Shown here: positions 58,307 through 64,000 of the stretch, piece by piece
Layout: each line of letters starts with the position of its first letter
Position numbering within the stretch: position 1 is the stretch's first letter
DNA from: Bacteroidota bacterium
Lineage (GTDB): Bacteria; Bacteroidota; Bacteroidia; Chitinophagales; JADIYW01
Length of the DNA: 64,000 bases
NCBI GenBank assembly: GCA_016705125.1
Contig: JADIYW010000028.1
Coordinates: forward strand, 186,001-250,000
Direction: 5' to 3'
Position numbers and translations under genes: made by a program
The notes under the pieces: generated by a model
Told to the model about the DNA's origin: nothing
Database searches by the model: none
The model's input: the letters and a program-made list of their open reading frames with translations, nothing else

Positions 58307-59533
58307 TCATTCCACTTCTAAATTCTCAAGGCATTGCCAAACTGCTTTTCTCAAAACGACTTCTCGGGGATCATTTGAAATCTGGGTGCCCATCTTATTC
58401 ATCACATAAGCGTATGCGACTTTTCTTTCTGGGTCACAAAAACCACCAGAACCACCAGCACCAAAATTTCCAAATGCTCTACTATTGGAACCAAAATCTA
58501 TATGTTTAGATGGTTTTCCCATACCTAATGAAAAGTAAACAGGCAAATCCAATACCAAATCTTTTTCCCATTTTAATGGCATAGTAGGAGCTCTTTCAAA
58601 TTCTAGTAAAGTTTTTTCGCTTAAGCCTATTTTTTTTCCACCCATTACAACCTCATTATAAATTGTAGCTACAGACCGTGCATTTCCAAATCCACAAGCC
58701 GAACCGATTGGTAAAGATTGAAATTTATATTTATTGAAGTTATTTAGGTTCATTGTAAATCTTGGATTAAGCAAAGCCTTAAATTTAAGTGTCCAAGGTT
58801 TAATTAAATCGAGTGATGCCTTTTTTCTTTCTGGATCACTCTCCCTAAAGAAATCCAAATTTGAAAATGGAACTAATTTCGCTATCTTATCGGTATCTAT
58901 ATCCTTTGGCAAACCAATATAGAATGGTTGATTAAGCGGTTCTGCAATATCTTGGTGAAAGAATTGAGCCAATCCTCTTTTTTGTGTATCTATTCTTCTA
59001 ATCAATTGATCCATATAAAATGCAATAGTCCAAGCATGGTACCCTTGATGATCACCTGGTATCCAAGCCGGTGTTTGGGAACTTAAAATATCTCCCATCT
59101 TTTGAGGATCCATTAGTGTTTTTACACGTAAAATTCTATCAACTCCACAAAGTCCTGCTTGGTGAGATAATAAGGTCCTGATAGTGATATCTTCCTTACC
59201 ATTTTTTGAAAATTCAGGCCAATAACTCGAGACTTTATCATCATAATCAAAAAGGCCTCGAGAATGCAATAAACCCATAGCCAAGCTAGACATTCCTTTT
59301 GTAGTAGAGAAAACAATTATCATTGTATCGTCCTTCCAAGGCAATTTCCTATTTTTATCCTTAAAACCACCCCATAAATCGACAACTTTTTCTCCTTTGT
59401 GGTAAACGCAAACCGAAGCACCAAGTTCATTTTTGGTTTCAAAATTTTCGATAAATTTCTCTTTTACTAATTCAAAACCAGGAGCCGTAAATCCATGAAT
59501 ATTGTAAGGATGAACTTTAGAAATGACAGTCAT
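58307..59533 (-). CDS. Serine hydrolase, beta-lactamase/esterase class C fold, copy 2
   Basis: 408 residues. SxxK is S76-T-T-K79 in VFSTTKGMSS; then LLSHQAGLCG, GYHAWTIAFYMDQL and SRAFGNFGAGGSGGF. It shares the whole layout with copy 1, so the two arose by tandem duplication and then diverged. Substrate unknown. Confidence 0.87.
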   Translation of the reverse strand: MTVISKVHPYNIHGFTAPGFELVKEKFIENFETKNELGASVCVYHKGEKVVDLWGGFKDKNRKLPWKDDTMIIVFSTTKGMSSLAMGLLHSRGLFDYDDKVSSYWPEFSKNGKEDITIRTLLSHQAGLCGVDRILRVKTLMDPQKMGDILSSQTPAWIPGDHQGYHAWTIAFYMDQLIRRIDTQKRGLAQFFHQDIAEPLNQPFYIGLPKDIDTDKIAKLVPFSNLDFFRESDPERKKASLDLIKPWTLKFKALLNPRFTMNLNNFNKYKFQSLPIGSACGFGNARSVATIYNEVVMGGKKIGLSEKTLLEFERAPTMPLKWEKDLVLDLPVYFSLGMGKPSKHIDFGSNSRAFGNFGAGGSGGFCDPERKVAYAYVMNKMGTQISNDPREVVLRKAVWQCLENLEVE

Positions 59534-59627
59534 AATAATTTAAATACTTGAAAATTTGTTAAACCATAAAAATAGAAATAAATAACAATAAAAACCAAGA
59601 TTCACAAATTTTTAACTAATTGAGGAG

Positions 59628-59945
59628 GTCAGCAGTCGAAAGTCAGCAGTCCGCTGAAAAGTTATTTGTTATTAAGTTATTGGTTATTAGAAGAGTTTAA
59701 TTTGAGGATGTTTACTGTTGACGGTTCACTGAAAGGAAGTCCACGGTCCGCGGTCGACAGTCCACTGTAAGGTTATTGGTTATTTGGTTACTTGTATTCA
59801 TTAAACATTTAAAATTTAACAATTTTGTCCTTCATTAGCTAATTCGCTAATTATTTCATTATTTAATTCGCCCTTTCTTGATTCTTGTTTCTAAAAATCT
59901 TGGGTCCATTAAACATTTAACATTAAGAATTCAACATTTAAATTT
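59628..59945. repeat. Large mosaic intergenic repeat block
   Basis: Most of the 523-base gap between the divergent serine hydrolase and M13 peptidase genes. Modules in order: CAGCAGTCGAAAGTCAGCAG type; TTATTTGTTATTAAGTTATT; a second GTCGAC-type run with CCGCGGTCGACAGTCCAC (about 59740-59768); GGTTATTGGTTATTTGG; CATTAAACATTTAAAATTTA; TAGCTAATTCGCTAATTATT; TTGATTCTTGTTTCTAAAAA; and CATTAAACATTTAACATTAA. Nothing gene-like was seen. Confidence 0.7.
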
Positions 59946-60056
59946 CATTACTTAATTATTTCATTCATTCCCTTTCTTTTCAACAATAAAATTAAAAAAG
60001 CATAAAATAAATACCACCAAAAAAAATAAAACATACCTTTATAAAAAAATAGTAAT

Positions 60057-62093
60057 ATGAATATTTTAAAACGTATTAGCTCAGCTCTTTTAATTTTGAT
60101 TATTTTATTCTCTTGTAAAAACTTTGGGAATCGACCACCCAAAAAAGATGTTGTTGCTTCATTAATGGATACCACTGTAAATCCTGGTATAGATTTTTCA
60201 AAATATGCATTTGGCACATGGTTAAAAAATAATCCTATTCCGGCTGCATACAGCTCCTGGGGAATTGGCAACTTAGTAAATGAAGATGTATTAGAAAAGC
60301 TAAAAGTAATTAACGAGAAATCCATGAAATCTGATGCAAAAATGGGTTCAAATGACCAAAAAATAGGTGATTTTTATGCCTCTGGAATGGATTCAGCAGG
60401 TATTGAAAAAGCGGGTATTTCTGTTTTAAAAACAGAATTACAAGCCATTAGCAATATTAAAAATACTACTGATTTAATAAATGTTGTTGCACATTTACAT
60501 ACCATAGGTATTCGTCCGTTATTTGATATGGATGTTTATCAAGACCAAATAAATAGTGAGGTATATGCATTATATTTAACGCAGGGCGGCATAGGAATGC
60601 CAAACAGAGATTACTATTTTAATATAGATGAAAGAACCACTAAAATAAGAAATGATTATCGAAATACCCACCTTAGCAAAATGCTATCCTTGGCAAATTT
60701 TGATGGAACAAAAGGGGCAAAAGCGATCTATTCAATAGAAGAAAAATTGGCACAAAAATCCAGAAAATTAGAAGAATTAGATGACCCTTATGCAAATTAT
60801 AATAAATATAGTTTGGCTAAATTAAATACACTCACACCTTCTATCAATTGGTCAGATTTCTTCTCAAAAACAGGTGTTAAAAACATTGATACTTTTATAG
60901 TTGGACAGCCTGAATTTTTTACTCAATTAGAAAGTTTAATGAAAACAACTCCAATTGAAGATTGGAAAGCTTATCTTAATTACCGCTTATTAATAGACAA
61001 TGCGCCATATTTAAATAGTGTATTTGTTGACGAACAATTCCGATTTTTTGGGAAAACGATAAGTGGAAAAACAGAAAAACTTCCAAGATGGAAACGCGTT
61101 TTAAATAATGAAGAAGATGTAATGGGTGAATTGCTCGGACAGCAATTTGTAAAAGAATTTTTTCCGCCAAAAACGAAAAAAAGATATGAAGACATGGTAG
61201 ATTCCATTATCTCCGTTTTTCATGATAGAATAATTGCCCTCGATTGGATGACACCAATAACGAAGGAAAAAGCACTTAAAAAACTTTCTACTATCTCAAA
61301 AAAAGTAGGCTATCCTGACACATGGAAAGATTTTAGTGATTTAAAAATTGTTAAAGGAAACTATGTTCAAAATATGCTTAATGGACAACAATGGTGGTAT
61401 AATTATAATATTAGCAAATTAGGAAAAAAAGTAGACAGAAACGAATGGGAAATGACTCCACAAACCTATAATGCCTATTATAATCCTTCAAATAATGAAA
61501 TTGTTTTGCCAGCAGGTATATTTGTAATTCCTAATTATAAAGATGAAGATATTGATGATGCTGTAGCCTTAGGTTATGCAGGTGCTTCTACAATAGGACA
61601 CGAAATCACCCATGGATTTGATGATTATGGACGGCAATACGATGAAAAAGGAAATTTATTTAATTGGTGGACACCAGAAGATGAAAAACAATTCCTTCAA
61701 AGAACGCATCTAATGGTTGAACAATTTAGTAGTTATGTGGTTTTGGACAGTTTACATATAAATGGAGAATCCACTTTAGGCGAAAATTTAGCCGATTATG
61801 GAGGCATCTTACTTGGATTAGACGCCTTAAAACGTACCAAACAATACAAAGAAAATAAATCAATTGCTGGATTAACTCCTACTCAACGGTACTTTTTGGG
61901 ATATGCTTTAGGTTGGCTTGGCCATTCAAAACGGGAAAGAATTGCCAACCAAGTTTTAACTGATGTACATTCACCTTCTTACCTTCGAGTTAATGGACCA
62001 TTTTCCAATATTCCTGAATTTTATGCTGCTTTTGGCATTCAAAAAGGACAGCCGATGTGGCGCCCTGATAGTTTGCAAGTAAAAGTTTGGTAA
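60057..62093 (+). CDS. M13 family metallopeptidase (neprilysin/PepO-like), lipoprotein
   Basis: 678 residues with a lipoprotein signal ending LILFSCKN. Zinc motif HEITH (515-519) in IGHEITHGFDDYGRQYD, third ligand in GENLADYGG about 60 residues on, plus NAYYNPSNNEIVLPAG (substrate-binding NAYY/F motif) and the C-terminal YRVN-like SYLRVNGPFSNIPEFYAAF. A periplasmic or surface oligopeptidase. It is followed after 9 bases by a lipase-like lipoprotein gene. Confidence 0.95.
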   Translation: MNILKRISSALLILIILFSCKNFGNRPPKKDVVASLMDTTVNPGIDFSKYAFGTWLKNNPIPAAYSSWGIGNLVNEDVLEKLKVINEKSMKSDAKMGSNDQKIGDFYASGMDSAGIEKAGISVLKTELQAISNIKNTTDLINVVAHLHTIGIRPLFDMDVYQDQINSEVYALYLTQGGIGMPNRDYYFNIDERTTKIRNDYRNTHLSKMLSLANFDGTKGAKAIYSIEEKLAQKSRKLEELDDPYANYNKYSLAKLNTLTPSINWSDFFSKTGVKNIDTFIVGQPEFFTQLESLMKTTPIEDWKAYLNYRLLIDNAPYLNSVFVDEQFRFFGKTISGKTEKLPRWKRVLNNEEDVMGELLGQQFVKEFFPPKTKKRYEDMVDSIISVFHDRIIALDWMTPITKEKALKKLSTISKKVGYPDTWKDFSDLKIVKGNYVQNMLNGQQWWYNYNISKLGKKVDRNEWEMTPQTYNAYYNPSNNEIVLPAGIFVIPNYKDEDIDDAVALGYAGASTIGHEITHGFDDYGRQYDEKGNLFNWWTPEDEKQFLQRTHLMVEQFSSYVVLDSLHINGESTLGENLADYGGILLGLDALKRTKQYKENKSIAGLTPTQRYFLGYALGWLGHSKRERIANQVLTDVHSPSYLRVNGPFSNIPEFYAAFGIQKGQPMWRPDSLQVKVW

Positions 62094-62102
62094 AAAATTA
62101 GA

Positions 62103-63101
62103 ATGAAAAAAATACATTACTTATTTTATTTTTGTTTACTTTTTTCATGCAAACATGATGTTTTAAATAAAAAAGAAACACCTTTTGTTGATCTAGAAAA
62201 ATTAGAAGAATCGGGAAATATTGCTAGCTTAAGCAATGTAAAAATTTCAAATGATTTTGAAAATTGGCTAATTACGAATGGGTATAGCAACTACAATTTT
62301 ACGCGCAATGACATTTCAGGTGGCTCTTTTGGTGGTAAAAAGAATGCTTCACAACTGATAAAAAAACAGCCCGTAATTTTTATTCATGGCAATGGAGACA
62401 AGGCAACAGGAACTATTTTTGGCCAAAATGGATGGACTAAAAGCATAAATTATTTTAAAGCGAAAGGATATACAAACGCTGAATTGTATGCCACCACTTG
62501 GGGCGATGCAAACATGTCGAATGCTGCTCAAAAATACCATTCCAAGGCCTATTTATTGTATGTCAGAAAATTTATTGAAGCTGTTTTAGATTATACAGAT
62601 GCCGAAAAAGTAGACATAATTACACACTCAATGGGCGTTACTTTAACACGAAAAGCCATAAAAGGCGGCGCTGCCTTTGATGATGTAGAAAATGTCTTTT
62701 TTGATCTAGGAATGCCATTAACAAATAAAATAGATGCCTTTGTAGGAATTGCAGGGGCAAACAAAGGACTTACATCTTGTTATGTAACTAACGGAAATAC
62801 TCCAACTTGTAATAGAATAAATGGCTTTTATCCGGGCAATACTTCAAATAATGGACTTTCCGAATTTCTTTTAGATCTTAATCAAACGAGCCATTTTGAA
62901 GGAAATTATGTATATTCAATTTGGAGCTTAGTAGATGAGGTTGTTTGTTGTGGATGCTTAGTTTATGGTCAAAATACTTGCAAAATTAATGGTCAAAATG
63001 GAGAAAAATCATTTATTTCTTATCCTTATGGTCATTTTGGATTAAAAGATTATACCACAGCTATACAATATAAAATGGTTGTAAACCATAAAACAAATTA
63101 G
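62103..63101 (+). CDS. Lipase-like alpha/beta hydrolase, lipoprotein
   Basis: 332 residues with lipobox LLFSCKH. The oxyanion region is PVIFIHGNGDKATG, and the nucleophile serine is near residue 176 in IITHSMGV (H-S-M-G, a GxSxG variant with Thr-His in front, as in class 2 lipases). An Asp and His in the last third (VDEVVCCG..., PYGHFGL) may complete the triad. A secreted lipase or esterase is likely. Confidence 0.8.
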   Translation: MKKIHYLFYFCLLFSCKHDVLNKKETPFVDLEKLEESGNIASLSNVKISNDFENWLITNGYSNYNFTRNDISGGSFGGKKNASQLIKKQPVIFIHGNGDKATGTIFGQNGWTKSINYFKAKGYTNAELYATTWGDANMSNAAQKYHSKAYLLYVRKFIEAVLDYTDAEKVDIITHSMGVTLTRKAIKGGAAFDDVENVFFDLGMPLTNKIDAFVGIAGANKGLTSCYVTNGNTPTCNRINGFYPGNTSNNGLSEFLLDLNQTSHFEGNYVYSIWSLVDEVVCCGCLVYGQNTCKINGQNGEKSFISYPYGHFGLKDYTTAIQYKMVVNHKTN

Positions 63102-63142
63102 TATATCCATTTTATAGTACATTTATTTTTCTAATTATTTCG

Positions 63143-64000
63143 CTAATATTTATACCTGTTTTGAAGCCACCTTTTCTTTAGAATGATAGTCAATTTGTAG
63201 ATTCCAAATAATACAATTGAAATGAAAATACCTACTATTTCAAGGAAAGGAGCAAAGAAAGAATATTCTGTTGTTTCCATTCCTGCAACATCAAAAAAAT
63301 ACTTTTGCTTTTTGATGATTTTGTTATCCTTTATCAATAATTCTATAAACGGATAATGGTCATTACTTACTTCTCCGCCTTCGATAGAAACTAAAAAAAA
63401 TCTATTGTCAAATTCTAATATAGGTTTCCTATGGCGAATACTATCATCAGTAGTTGATACATAAGTGGAATAACGCTCTTTACTTGTTACAAATTCTATA
63501 ACTTGAATATCATATCCATTACTTACCATCTTTTTACCCTCCATTGTATTTTTCACAAAAGATGAGTTTATAACCAGCTTTTGTAATTGAGAAATTTCTT
63601 TTGGACTAAGCTTTAAATTTTTATCATTTGCTATTTCTTTATAATCCGATAAATTTCCCCTATTTGGCAAATTTTCAAAAACCATAAATGCTCTTTTAAA
63701 ATTCAATTCATACAAGTCAGAAATATTATAATAATTGTTACTTGAAATGCTATTGCTTAATATTTTGAATTGTTCTTCATCATATTTCTTTTCTAGCATT
63801 GTGATAGATATAATTTCATTGGCATCTTTCACCTCAGCGAATAAAGAAGGTCTTTTGAAATAATAACCCCAATAGTATTTATTCAATCCACAACCAACTA
63901 TAGTCAATACTAATAAAATTGGGAGAAAAAGTTTTCCTAAATTAGTTAAAAGTATAGATTTAATATTTTGTCCAATTGAAATCGCAATTACCAAAGGCAA
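63143..64000 (-). CDS. Hypothetical membrane protein, possibly 5' truncated by window edge
   Basis: 285 residues are visible; the frame is open to the window end, so the start may lie beyond (a TTG at 64000 is the only start seen near the edge). One N-terminal hydrophobic segment (LFLPILLVLTIVG) and one near the C-terminus (FLEIVGIFISIVLFGIYKL) flank a soluble region of about 200 residues. No family recognised. Confidence 0.6.
   Translation of the reverse strand: MPLVIAISIGQNIKSILLTNLGKLFLPILLVLTIVGCGLNKYYWGYYFKRPSLFAEVKDANEIISITMLEKKYDEEQFKILSNSISSNNYYNISDLYELNFKRAFMVFENLPNRGNLSDYKEIANDKNLKLSPKEISQLQKLVINSSFVKNTMEGKKMVSNGYDIQVIEFVTSKERYSTYVSTTDDSIRHRKPILEFDNRFFLVSIEGGEVSNDHYPFIELLIKDNKIIKKQKYFFDVAGMETTEYSFFAPFLEIVGIFISIVLFGIYKLTIILKKRWLQNRYKY

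Noticed and set aside
1..64000. tRNA or rRNA genes
   Set aside because: No intergenic stretch showed a tRNA-like GC-rich cloverleaf with a GGTTCGAATCC-type arm, nor conserved rRNA sequence; this was judged by eye only.

Overview
The window is low-GC DNA from a member of the Bacteroidota. The evidence is a type IX secretion C-terminal domain, promoter boxes of the TAnnTTTG type, a Bacteroidota-type arginine operon built on N-acylornithine carbamoyltransferase, many SPII lipoproteins, DUF481/DUF2147/DUF5106-type envelope proteins, and very many short interspersed repeats. The genus cannot be read from the sequence. No rRNA or tRNA gene was seen.

Layout. 1-2.7 kb: 3' part of ahcY with a clear terminator, a GNAT enzyme and lgt. 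2.8-11 kb: one tightly overlapping operon, GNAT-argG-argC-argD-argF'-argB-argE-argH. 11.2-19.2 kb: a type I restriction-modification locus (hsdM, hsdS, hsdR) whose S-R gap holds a decayed Shedu-type nuclease gene, a small unknown gene and a RAYT transposase. 19.3-31.5 kb: GNAT, a subclass B1 metallo-beta-lactamase, envelope and redox proteins, a polyprenol/phytol-kinase-like protein, an SDR, an SCP2 protein, a frameshifted T9SS cargo protein, a TIGR03032 protein and an AAA/DUF234 ATPase. Three long inverted repeats lie directly upstream of that ATPase. 31.7-45.1 kb: an acyl-CoA carboxylase/crotonase/AtuA/acyl-CoA dehydrogenase operon resembling terpene (Atu) or leucine (Liu) catabolism. Small accessory genes (two ORF6N, one four-helix-bundle, one deaminase, two GxxExxY) are interleaved in it. 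45-64 kb: deoD, lipoproteins, sulfotransferase, kup, GntR regulator, hemB, methyltransferase, trhO, two tandem serine hydrolases, an M13 peptidase and a lipase.

The most unusual content is the repeat biology of the carboxylase operon. GTCGAC-rich repeats sit in frame inside four enzyme genes and bracket a four-helix-bundle gene. CAAAG-type repeats bracket both GxxExxY nuclease-like genes, one of them with 26-bp perfect inverted repeats. Two ORF6N paralogues carry perfect palindromes at the same codons with different, base-pair-compensated arm sequences. A shared CCAAACGTTTG palindrome links the operon to an SCP2 gene about 6 kb upstream.

Several genes are broken by single-base frameshifts or deletions (Shedu gene, T9SS protein, four-helix-bundle gene, second acyl-CoA dehydrogenase). 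Some may be assembly errors. The Shedu gene, with several separate lesions, is the least likely to be.
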